NCBI GenBank assembly: GCA_017412705.1 | Contig: JAFPWS010000030.1 | Span: 1-54,441 of the forward strand | Direction: 5' to 3' | DNA length: 54,441 bases | Source: Prevotella sp. | GTDB taxonomy: Bacteria; Bacteroidota; Bacteroidia; Bacteroidales; Bacteroidaceae | Shown here: in pieces, positions 1 through 7,139 of the stretch | How the letters are laid out: each line of letters starts with the position of its first letter | How positions within the stretch are numbered: position 1 is the first letter of the stretch | Position numbers and translations under genes: made by a program | The notes under the pieces: generated by a model | The model's database searches: none | What the model saw: only the letters and a program-made list of their open reading frames with translations | Told to the model about the DNA's origin: nothing

Positions 1-234
1 GATGGGGTTGCCCTCGGCGATGAGGTGCGTCATGCAGCTGACCATCTTGGTCAACACGCCCTCGATGACGTCGCGTCCGTAGATTGAGTTGTGCTCTGCC
101 ATGTGCTTGCACAGGCCGCGCAGCGAGATGGTCTCCTTCTCGACAGCCTTCGGGTAGTACTTGCCGTAGGCGGGTGAGTTCGCGTTGTCGTTCTTTCTGA
201 TGTTGATCAGAAACTGTGGGTTCTTTACTGCCAT
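1..234 (-). CDS. HU-like DNA-binding protein, 5' part only
   Basis: The first 78 codons run off the left edge of the window, so the C-terminus is missing. The protein opens MAVKNPQFLINIRKN and continues with a basic, helix-rich segment (YGKYYPKAVEKETISLRGL). This matches my memory of the HU/IHF-like family found only in Bacteroidales, whose members usually lie beside mobile or capsule-related genes. Such proteins bind and bend DNA; a specific role here is unknown. The ATG at 232-234 follows a leader of about 100 bases from a strong promoter at 343-374, so it is probably transcribed separately from the primase group to its right. Confidence 0.7.
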   Translation of the reverse strand, partial: MAVKNPQFLINIRKNDNANSPAYGKYYPKAVEKETISLRGLCKHMAEHNSIYGRDVIEGVLTKMVSCMTHLIAEGNPI

Positions 235-342
235 AATTTTGTTGTGTTTTTTAAGTGTTAATTACTAAGGTTAATTTAAAAGTCCAAATCGTCCGCAAGT
301 CAGTCCTCGTGGCCTTTGATTCCTTGCTTGTTTCTGATGGTA

Positions 343-374
343 CAAAGGTACGAAATAAATCTGGAATCTCCAAA
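343..374 (-). promoter_or_regulatory. Bacteroidetes-type promoter for the HU-like gene
   Basis: On the minus strand this reads TTTG (371-374), 20 bases, then TACCTTTG (343-350). That is an excellent fit to the -33/-7 consensus used by the primary sigma factor of Bacteroidetes. Transcription should start near 336, giving a leader of about 100 bases before the ATG at 234. Confidence 0.75.
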
Positions 375-449
375 TTTTTCCGCAACTTTTTTCAAAAAAT
401 TTTCTGTTTGTTTTGCGTAGGCAGGCAGGGCCTGCTCAATCGTCATACG

Positions 450-524
450 AAGGGTGCTCAGTCGTAATGTGAGCACCCTTCAGTCGTAATGTGAGCACCC
501 TTCAGTCGTAATACGACTGCCCGT
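450..524. repeat. 22-bp tandem repeat with hairpin
   Basis: Three units begin CAGTCGTAAT at 459, 481 and 503, exactly 22 bases apart; the first two are completed by GTGAGCACCCTT. Just before them, AAGGGTGCTCA (450-460) is a perfect 11-base inverse of TGAGCACCCTT (470-480), so a hairpin with a 9-base loop can form and may end leftward transcripts of the primase group. The gene-free stretch 235-557 holds only this repeat and the HU promoter. A related 22-bp array with the shared core CAGTCGTAAT lies at 42669-42751. Confidence 0.85.
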
Positions 525-557
525 CGACTGGGAGGTGTCGTGCGGGCTATGCGGGGG

Positions 558-1505
558 CTATGCGCGGGTTGTCAGATAGTAGTCGCTGTAGTCCTTGCAG
601 CCCGGCGGCAGCTGATGGCGCACCAACGAGGGTAGCACTTGCTTCAGTTGCAGGAACAGACGTTCTCCTGGCGCATCGTTATCGGGAAACATCTCGAATT
701 TAGTTGAGAGTTGAGCGTGTAGAGTTGAGAGAATCTCCTTATCCTTTTTGCCCAGCAGCGTGGCCGAGGGGATGGCGATGGCCTTATGACCTGCCGAGAG
801 CAGGCTCCAGCAGTCGCTGCAACCCTCGGCAATGTAGAGTGCCTCGCCGGGCTTCAGAAGGTTCAATACCGGCAAACCGTAAAGTGAGCATTGCGACCCC
901 GTCGGGAAGCGGAAGCGGGGCTGGCCCCCTCCAACCTCCCCCTGAAGGGTGAGGCTCCCATCTCCTTTAGGAGAGGGGTTAGGGGTAAGGCTTAGATTCC
1001 TGTTCTGCACGCCAATCAGCTTGCCATCGCGGTCGTAGTAAGGCGTCTGCAGCCACGGCACGCCCTGGCGGTCTTTCCACGACGTCAGGCGGCACCAGCG
1101 CACCACCCTCGGGTCAATTCGCCGCTCGTCGAAGAGGAACCGCCGCGCCTCGTCGTTCAGCCAGGGATGCTCGAAGAACCGCTCGTAGCGCGAGGCGTCG
1201 AAGGGTTTTGGTGCCCAGTCATCCTCTTCCTTTTTGGGGAGAGGGATGGGGAGAGAGGCTTCCCCTGCCAGCCAACGGCAGGCGTCGCGGAAGTCCTTGT
1301 GAAGCACTTTCTGCACCAGGCTAATCGTGTCTCCACTCTCCCCACAACTCCAACATTTATACTTATTCTTCTTGAACGTCATCGAAGGTGTGTGGTCATC
1401 GTGAAACGGACACAAAGCCTTGTGTTGCTTAACCGTGATTCCAAGGCGTTGCGCCACGCTTTCACATAAAAGCGAGCGCAACTTCTCAAAATCCATTCTA
1501 TCCAT
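558..1505 (-). CDS. CHC2 zinc-finger / Toprim primase-like protein
   Basis: This 315-aa protein has a CHC2 zinc-binding site near the N-terminus (C32, H35, C51, C54) and a Toprim-like C-terminal part with the acidic residue in YIAEG (E226) and a DNDAPG acidic pair near residue 276. These are the marks of DnaG-type primases of phages, plasmids and conjugative elements; the C-terminal helicase-binding domain of a chromosomal DnaG is absent, so this is not the housekeeping enzyme. Three stretches look like translated repeats rather than conserved protein: residues 84-95, 171-195 and about 259-268. They keep the frame open. It lies 3 bases downstream of the DUF3987-like gene and is probably co-transcribed with it. 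Whether it is still active is unclear. Confidence 0.7.
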   Translation of the reverse strand: MDRMDFEKLRSLLCESVAQRLGITVKQHKALCPFHDDHTPSMTFKKNKYKCWSCGESGDTISLVQKVLHKDFRDACRWLAGEASLPIPLPKKEEDDWAPKPFDASRYERFFEHPWLNDEARRFLFDERRIDPRVVRWCRLTSWKDRQGVPWLQTPYYDRDGKLIGVQNRNLSLTPNPSPKGDGSLTLQGEVGGGQPRFRFPTGSQCSLYGLPVLNLLKPGEALYIAEGCSDCWSLLSAGHKAIAIPSATLLGKKDKEILSTLHAQLSTKFEMFPDNDAPGERLFLQLKQVLPSLVRHQLPPGCKDYSDYYLTTRA

Positions 1506-1508
1506 AGC

Positions 1509-2828
1509 TTACGACTTACCTTTAAGATATTTCTCAGTCTTCGTATAAAGCCCTGTCTGCGCAGAGTATTCAATCAGTCCCCTGGCACTCCAAACACTTA
1601 ACTGCTTCTTTGTTGCTGCTCCAGTGGGTTTGCCAAGTTTTTCGCGGAGAGCGTCCAGTTGCTGTTCGCTAAAGGTTAATCCCTCTAAGGCTTCCATCAT
1701 GTTGGCGGGTCCCTTCTTGACGACCTCGCTGGTACTTGTGTCGCCCTCCTTTAGCAAATCCCCCATCACCATATACTTCGACCACAAATCATGATATACC
1801 AAGTATTCTACTGCGTCAGCCATTCCACGGCTCCAACATTGCTCATTGAGGGCCCACATGATACAACCTGCTTTCCATGCAGAAATCAGACTTCTCTTAC
1901 CATAACTCCACAGGGTGTCGTTATCTGTCAGGTCGGCAAACTCAGCCAAGTCATCAGAGATGCTTTGTATGAGCTTGTTCAATGGCTTAATCACATAGCG
2001 CCCCTTGCAGTTGTCAAGGCGTAATAAGTACTCATCCATCTGCTGGTAGAAAGGCTCGTCGAGTTTGTTGCCCAAACGAGGGATTCTACCGGAGCGGCTG
2101 CCGCGAGGCTTGTAGCTGAACACCATTCTGCCCAAGGTTCCGTCGTACAGGTTGTGCTTGAAGAAATCTCGTGCACGCCCAGGTGTGGCCGATGCCGTAA
2201 TGTTTGTTCTGAGCACGCAGATTCCGCTGATGCCATCGACCGTGGCACGAAGTGCTGAGTATATCTCGCGATCGTAAATCAAGCGGCACATCTCCGACAC
2301 TTTCCTGTGTGAGCCACACAGGGCGTCAAGCTGCTCTATCTCTTTCACGTCGATGAAGGTGGTGAGACCGCCATGATCATTTGCCTGCATGGAGGCCTTC
2401 AAGAAGCCAGGAAGTGTAGTGTTTGCTGGGAGTATATGCAGCAGGGGAAACACTTCGTCGGGGCGGTCTCTCGTCTGAGAGCGTTTCTTGCAGGTGCGCG
2501 AATACTGGTTATACTTTTTCATCTCCACCTCATCTTCCGCACGGTAGTCGCGATTGGCACCTTCCACCATCAGTCCCATCTGCCCCTTGTTATCGGCACT
2601 TTCAGCCACCAGTACAGCCTGCTGCCCGCAAAGCTCTAGCCACTGCCCGCTGGGGTACTGGAATTCAGCATTGCTGATGTGGGCACCCCAGATGGGGAAC
2701 TCCATAGGGAAGAGCACCGGGTGCATGTCTTTGCTTGTAGGGGAAAGCAGGAGGCGTGGTGCCTCAAGGCCACGTCCGAGATGCGGCATCTCGACAGGGC
2801 AAGTAGGTTTTGTAATATCGTAAATCAT
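1509..2828 (-). CDS. probable DUF3987-family protein (primase-helicase partner)
   Basis: The 439-aa product lies directly upstream of the CHC2 primase-like gene and resembles my recollection of the DUF3987 proteins of Bacteroidales mobile elements. Matching features are the WGAHISNAEFQYPSG entry, the segment LVAESADNKGQMG where family members often carry a P-loop, and the later FSYKPRGSRSGRIPR stretch. No good Walker A motif (GxxxxGKS/T) is present, so an ATPase role is doubtful. The C-terminal 80 residues are helical and could form a winged helix. The tandem with a primase suggests a role in element replication. The family call rests on pattern memory and needs a profile search; an unrelated family is possible. 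Confidence 0.45.
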   Translation of the reverse strand: MIYDITKPTCPVEMPHLGRGLEAPRLLLSPTSKDMHPVLFPMEFPIWGAHISNAEFQYPSGQWLELCGQQAVLVAESADNKGQMGLMVEGANRDYRAEDEVEMKKYNQYSRTCKKRSQTRDRPDEVFPLLHILPANTTLPGFLKASMQANDHGGLTTFIDVKEIEQLDALCGSHRKVSEMCRLIYDREIYSALRATVDGISGICVLRTNITASATPGRARDFFKHNLYDGTLGRMVFSYKPRGSRSGRIPRLGNKLDEPFYQQMDEYLLRLDNCKGRYVIKPLNKLIQSISDDLAEFADLTDNDTLWSYGKRSLISAWKAGCIMWALNEQCWSRGMADAVEYLVYHDLWSKYMVMGDLLKEGDTSTSEVVKKGPANMMEALEGLTFSEQQLDALREKLGKPTGAATKKQLSVWSARGLIEYSAQTGLYTKTEKYLKGKS

Positions 2829-3056
2829 TTTTTTTCTTTATTTTTGTGAAACATTTTTCTTTTCCGTTTCTTCAGCCATCAGTTCCTTCAGTTGTCTTTC
2901 GAGGGGTGCATCACTCCCACCTTTATTATATATCTATTTCTAATACATTGATTATTAGATAGTTATAAACATACAACAGGTGAGAAAAGTAAGCATAGCC
3001 CTTAAAATTCAAACTGAAGACTGATGACTGAAGTCACGTTCTGTTCTCTTTTGCGG
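2829..3056 (-). other. short gap with a possible 3' gene remnant
   Basis: On the minus strand, an open stretch ending just before the DUF3987-like gene reads GSDAPLERQLKELMAEETEKKNVSQK followed by a stop when taken from about 2919 to 2842, with no start codon and a stop shortly upstream. It looks like the tail of a lost gene rather than random sequence, and would end about 10 bases before the next ATG as an operon member would. The alternative is a short leader peptide starting at its internal ATG (13 codons). The remaining bases are AT-rich with no clear promoter. Confidence 0.25.
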
Positions 3057-3410
3057 TTACTCCTCTTCTATAAAGCCTTTTAAAGCCTCGCGGATCTCGT
3101 TCATCACTTCAATGGAAAAGCGGTCTACGTTGAAGGAACCATCTATGTGCAGAGTTTTGAAGTTCAGACGTGGTTGACTATCACTCAGACGCTTGGTGCA
3201 TGTGATATGTCTTCCTTCAAAAGTATGGACATTGCGACGAGTGACAGTCGGAGGTAGATTAACTTCGTCGAATGCGTACTGGTCACCGTAAATATTACCT
3301 TCACTTGAAAGTTTGGCTCTTAGAATGCCTAAGTACTCTCGTCCAACCATGGGCTGTTCGTCGTGATGCAACCGGGTCGTCAAGTCGATGCAAAGCAAAA
3401 CTGTTTTCAT
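3057..3410 (-). CDS. hypothetical protein, 117 aa
   Basis: I do not recognise this protein. It is acidic to neutral, has no signal peptide or membrane segment, and reads as a mixed alpha/beta small domain beginning MKTVLLCIDLTTRLHHD and ending in an acidic EALKGFIEEE tail. Its start is supported by context: the ATG overlaps the stop of the upstream 62-aa gene in an ATGA arrangement and is preceded by a strong GGAGGTGA ribosome site, which is unusual in this genome and implies translational coupling. The two small genes therefore form a pair, apparently leading the leftward group of DUF3987-like and primase genes, perhaps as regulatory or accessory proteins of the same element. No function is claimed. 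Confidence 0.55.
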   Translation of the reverse strand: MKTVLLCIDLTTRLHHDEQPMVGREYLGILRAKLSSEGNIYGDQYAFDEVNLPPTVTRRNVHTFEGRHITCTKRLSDSQPRLNFKTLHIDGSFNVDRFSIEVMNEIREALKGFIEEE

Positions 3411-3595
3411 AGCTCACCTCCTTTCTCCGCGCTATTCTCGATGGATGCAAGGTGCTTGCGGCAGCTCTTTGCAAGAAGTAAATTACCAAGGGACATCTCT
3501 TTAATGATGTCTCCTACGCGGCGAGGCCTGCAATCTCTTCTGTTCAGTCCTCTGCCAGATGTCAATAAGCTTTCTTTGTTCATAATGAAAAGCAT
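3407..3595 (-). CDS. small basic hypothetical protein, 62 aa
   Basis: This short, basic protein contains NRRDCRPRRVGDIIKEM, which slightly recalls the start of DUF721/DciA-like proteins, but it is far too short for a firm call. The reason to accept it as a gene is coupling: its stop codon overlaps the start of the 117-aa gene (ATGA), and the GGAGGTGA ribosome site of that gene lies inside its last codons. A second ATG four codons in (at 3583) may be the true start. Upstream lies a cluster of AGGTA repeats that could control the pair. Confidence 0.45.
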   Translation of the reverse strand: MLFIMNKESLLTSGRGLNRRDCRPRRVGDIIKEMSLGNLLLAKSCRKHLASIENSAEKGGEL

Positions 3596-3636
3596 TTTTA
3601 GTTGCGGTCAAAATCAACCGTAGTGCAAAGGACGGA

Positions 3637-3712
3637 AGGTATTTTTAGGGCAGGAAAGGCCCTGTTTCAGGTACTTTCAGGTACTTAGGTATTTTCAGGT
3701 ATTATTAGGTAC
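3637..3712. repeat. cluster of AGGTAYTTTC direct repeats
   Basis: The pentamer AGGTA starts at 3637, 3669, 3679, 3687, 3697 and 3707, with spacings of 10, 8, 10 and 10 in the last five; the fuller unit is AGGTAYTTTC. The spacing near one helical turn places every copy on the same face of the DNA, as for a repeated operator or small iteron set. It lies between the terminator of the Argonaute operon and the start of the 62-aa gene, so it could be a regulator site for that leftward group. Confidence 0.5.
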
Positions 3713-3713
3713 A

Positions 3714-3756
3714 GAACAAAAAAAACTCGGAACATGGGTTTGGAACCAGTTCCGAG
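3714..3756 (-). terminator. intrinsic terminator of the RloA-RloB-Argonaute operon
   Basis: CTCGGAAC (3726-3733) and GTTCCGAG (3749-3756) are perfect inverse arms. Read leftward, the hairpin is followed by a run of eight or more T residues (3718-3725). It lies about 30 bases past the stop codon of the 385-aa gene and closes the four-gene unit. Confidence 0.85.
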
Positions 3757-3784
3757 GGCAATCTATTTTCCCAAAAGATTATTT

Positions 3785-4942
3785 CTAGCAATTCAGAAGC
3801 GTGATATATTCGTTGACAACTTGATCTATGTATGCGTATGCCCGATATTTTTCGGCATTTATATTATTCTTATTGAGGGACATTCGAACTGTGTGGAATG
3901 CAGAGCCACTCTCTTTTCCCATGACAACCTTTGAACATAAAGAGTCGTATTTGGACAAATTGAAGTTGACTCGCTGTTTTTCTTTTATCCACTTATAGAA
4001 TTCAAGATATTCAAGCATAGCACATGCATGACCTGGATTTTCAAGCATCGTCATAACGAGTCTGTGTACTTTCTCTTTGCTGCCAAGTTGCTTAATCTTT
4101 GGCATCTCTAAGAAGTTGAATTCAGAAACGCTGTCCAAGAATATGTCTGCTTTATCTTTTGGATGTTTCGTCTCAATGCTGGCCACAGAATCCTTGGTTT
4201 GTGGAGTATCAGACATATCGACCAACGTATTGACAGTAGCCGTTTTTATACCGCTTTGTTTTTTATACGTAGCTTCCTCATTACTTGTCGGATATTCGCC
4301 CTTCCATCCATAAACGAAGTCCATAAAGTCGTCCTCATATTCAGTTGCTTCGTAAGAATCCAGCACTTCTCCATAAGTATTAAGAAGAGTAAAATACAAA
4401 TGAGTAAGTTTTACAGGAATGAGCAACATCACATCTTTGTGTTCCTCCCATTGGAGTGCTTCCCGACAAATAAACTTTATCTTCCTGAATATAGCTTTTA
4501 ATGTACTACGGATAAAAGCATCGTCTTGAATTGCTCTGCACAAATATAAAATTGCTTGCCTCGTTCTTAATACTTCAGCATCTAATATGGTATTATAAAA
4601 GCGTAGCAAAGGGGACTTCAATTCGGGCAATGGCAGCACATTGTCAATGATCACCTCAGAATCTATATATTTGAATCGGAGTTCATTTTTGATAATCTTG
4701 TTGGCACGTACATGTAATGCAGCATCGCGGGTTTTCTTATCTTCTTCATAGATGTCTTTGGTGTTAACAAGACCACTTAGCACATCATTGATGGCAAATT
4801 CTAACTCCAACAATTGGCTCTTTTGAGAAATCTTTCGAGCATTACGTATCAGCAGCTCTAATTCTTTCTGATCAAGAGACTGTTTCAATATGTTAGGGCG
4901 TAACTCGCCTCTGAGAATGCTGTCGGTAATTGGAAGTGTCAT
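3785..4942 (-). CDS. unrecognised Argonaute-associated protein, 385 aa
   Basis: I do not recognise this family. Residues 1-215 are predominantly helical and charged, 216-265 form a polar linker rich in Ser, Thr, Lys and Asp, and 266-385 form a second helical block containing a MGKESGSAFHTVRMSL stretch that looks ordered. There is no signal peptide, membrane helix, HExxH, PD-(D/E)xK, HD or P-loop motif that I can see, so it does not match the nuclease, SIR2 or membrane effectors known beside other inactive Argonautes. It begins 11 bases after the Argonaute stop and is followed by a strong terminator, so it is the last gene of a four-gene defence operon. It could be an effector, a loading partner or an inhibitor; a remote link to RteC-like regulators crossed my mind but is weak. 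Confidence 0.7.
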   Translation of the reverse strand: MTLPITDSILRGELRPNILKQSLDQKELELLIRNARKISQKSQLLELEFAINDVLSGLVNTKDIYEEDKKTRDAALHVRANKIIKNELRFKYIDSEVIIDNVLPLPELKSPLLRFYNTILDAEVLRTRQAILYLCRAIQDDAFIRSTLKAIFRKIKFICREALQWEEHKDVMLLIPVKLTHLYFTLLNTYGEVLDSYEATEYEDDFMDFVYGWKGEYPTSNEEATYKKQSGIKTATVNTLVDMSDTPQTKDSVASIETKHPKDKADIFLDSVSEFNFLEMPKIKQLGSKEKVHRLVMTMLENPGHACAMLEYLEFYKWIKEKQRVNFNLSKYDSLCSKVVMGKESGSAFHTVRMSLNKNNINAEKYRAYAYIDQVVNEYITLLNC

Positions 4943-4953
4943 ACGTTAACAAT

Positions 4954-7122
4954 TTATAGCATCCAAAGATTCTTGCGTCCAAACTCTGGCAATTCTTCAT
5001 AGCTGAAATGAGGAACGTACTTAGCAACGAGTTCTGGGTACGCAATGGTAATCGGCACATTCTGCATTTTGACAGATTTCCAATAGAGCCTACAGAACTG
5101 ATACACCTGAGTAATAATCTCTCTTACTACTTGATAATCTAGGTTATTGATGCCGTTGTTCGACCCGTTACTGATTGTCAGTTTTATAGGATAGAGTTTG
5201 TCGGCCTTTCCATTGGGGGTGTATCTCTCATTATTATAAAGCAAATACTCTGTACCACGAAGATGAATATAGGTTCCACTCATTGGCATCTTGTCAAACT
5301 GAGACAAATCGAAGGCTATTAAATCCTCATTGCTAGCAGTAACCACGTTGACAACATAAATCGGACAATCTATATCACATTGACGCAACATGTTTTCAAT
5401 TTGCTCGGATTCCTCACGCTTCAATTTTTTCTTGTAATAATGAATAATAAGGCGATCGGGTTTTCCGTAATCTTCGCAGAAATTCAAAATGGATTTCTTC
5501 AGGTCGCTCTGCAGGGTTTCCGTGTCATCAGCTCTGCAAGAATTGAAATTGCGGAAACTACCCTCTTTGTCAAAACAGAAGGCACTTCCAAGGTAGGGTT
5601 TCTTGATGCCCCTCTGTTTGCAGGCTCCAATGCCGACAATCATATCGTTTCCCTTGACCAGACTCTTCACGCCCCATGCCATTCCGCCCATTTTGCCGAC
5701 AAGGGCAGCGGCGATGTTAGGTATAAACCAGTTGAAAGAAGTACTATCTATGTTATTCCGATATATCACTTGAGATGTGATACCATACTGCATGAGTAAT
5801 TCTTTCATAAGATAGTATAGCTCATGCCTCTCTTTGTTTTGATCATCACGATGTATGTCGGTAATTATTATAGCGATGTATTTCTGGTCGGTGTGAAAAC
5901 GAGAAGACTGTAAGTGCTTCCTGATTTCTGCAATTGCCGTCTGGTCAGATGTATAGGTGCAACTAAGACCTCCTTCCCATATTGGTCTTTGTAATAGATA
6001 CTCAGCTATGGGTTTATCAATGGTTTTTGCATTTATTCTCGCATCTTCTTTTTTCCTAAACTCTTTGTCTTTTTCATCTACAGGCTTACTCCAATTGCCA
6101 TAACAATAATCTTTTGCATATTGTAGGATATTGAACAACCGCATCCTATAGAATTTTGATGTATCATCATCCTTCGTAATAAAAAAATAGGTAAAGGGAG
6201 TCTCTGGTCGTTTATACGGGCCATGATTACGAAACTCTAAACGAGGAGACTTGCCATCAGTTCTATCACCATAGACCAATTCTTTGGCTTCTTCATCCAC
6301 CATCATTACCTTGTCTGCTGGTAACGAGATGAACTGGTTGCCATTAGGGAAGATTACGCCAACCTCACGTTTGAAGTCATCTGTGCAAATCCATGAGTCA
6401 AGAAATGTTTGAGCGGCAGCAAGTTTGCTGGCGAATTTATCAGTTTCCCTTTTGTGGGAACATTTAATGCCAACGGTACCACTAATGCCTGGATTTACAA
6501 TAGGATAGAACAGGCCGTTTGTCGCAGTCCAATGTCTTTGCTCGATTCTTTTTATGGGTATCACACAATGGTTGCAAATCACATCATACCCATCTTGTGG
6601 CAATTCGGCAATATCCTTAACCGGAGTCATCGAAACAACAGAATTTCTTCCCTCGGCTATATCTAATTGCCATCCATCACATTGGTCGTTGAATCTGGGT
6701 TGTATAGTAAATTTCTGATATGAGGTGCTCACATCATCTTCTTGTGCTTTCATCCACACCTCGACTCTTCCTATAAAATCTCGGTGGCATGGGCAATTTC
6801 TTTTCCTGAAATACCTGACAATACTCTGTGTAAGTACAGCTTTTGCCAGCCTTACATTCTTGCTCATGTCAAACTCTGCCTGATAATTTTTTTCAGGAGT
6901 AATACCTATTGTCTCTTCTTCCCAGTAGTTGAAAAAGACCTCATCTTCTTTTTCTATTTCTGAACATTGGTTCCACAAGAAATCGTCACGTCCAACGGAC
7001 ATACGAATACTGTTTTTCTTGTAAGCATTCTGATAACTTACACTAAGACCACCAATGCCTGCAAAAATGTCAATGACTCTGACCTCGTTGGTCAACTCGA
7101 TTTTGGTACTATTTACTATCAT
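4954..7122 (-). CDS. long prokaryotic Argonaute with inactive PIWI domain
   Basis: The 722-aa length and domain order (N, linker, PAZ-like, MID, PIWI) fit a long pAgo. The MID pocket for a guide 5' end is recognisable: a tyrosine pair near 436-437, K440, Q451 in GITSQV, and K477 in LVGKMGG. The PIWI domain starts at MIVGIGA (494-500), where the first catalytic Asp is replaced by Gly498; the usual Asp after IIH is Tyr562; the last position lies in PITIAYPELVAKY and has no catalytic acid. It therefore should bind guide and target but not cut, like long-B pAgos that act through partners. Residues 15-26 (RVIDIFAGIGGL) closely resemble motif I of C5 cytosine methyltransferases, an odd feature. It sits 17 bases after RloB and 11 before the 385-aa gene. 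Confidence 0.85.
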   Translation of the reverse strand: MIVNSTKIELTNEVRVIDIFAGIGGLSVSYQNAYKKNSIRMSVGRDDFLWNQCSEIEKEDEVFFNYWEEETIGITPEKNYQAEFDMSKNVRLAKAVLTQSIVRYFRKRNCPCHRDFIGRVEVWMKAQEDDVSTSYQKFTIQPRFNDQCDGWQLDIAEGRNSVVSMTPVKDIAELPQDGYDVICNHCVIPIKRIEQRHWTATNGLFYPIVNPGISGTVGIKCSHKRETDKFASKLAAAQTFLDSWICTDDFKREVGVIFPNGNQFISLPADKVMMVDEEAKELVYGDRTDGKSPRLEFRNHGPYKRPETPFTYFFITKDDDTSKFYRMRLFNILQYAKDYCYGNWSKPVDEKDKEFRKKEDARINAKTIDKPIAEYLLQRPIWEGGLSCTYTSDQTAIAEIRKHLQSSRFHTDQKYIAIIITDIHRDDQNKERHELYYLMKELLMQYGITSQVIYRNNIDSTSFNWFIPNIAAALVGKMGGMAWGVKSLVKGNDMIVGIGACKQRGIKKPYLGSAFCFDKEGSFRNFNSCRADDTETLQSDLKKSILNFCEDYGKPDRLIIHYYKKKLKREESEQIENMLRQCDIDCPIYVVNVVTASNEDLIAFDLSQFDKMPMSGTYIHLRGTEYLLYNNERYTPNGKADKLYPIKLTISNGSNNGINNLDYQVVREIITQVYQFCRLYWKSVKMQNVPITIAYPELVAKYVPHFSYEELPEFGRKNLWML

Positions 7123-7139
7123 TTGTTGTATGATGGAGT

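Noticed and set aside
255-467. 70-aa rightward open frame
   Set aside because: It crosses the leftward HU promoter and the repeat hairpin and has low-complexity content.
5380-5799. 139-aa rightward open frame
   Set aside because: Antisense shadow of the Argonaute gene.
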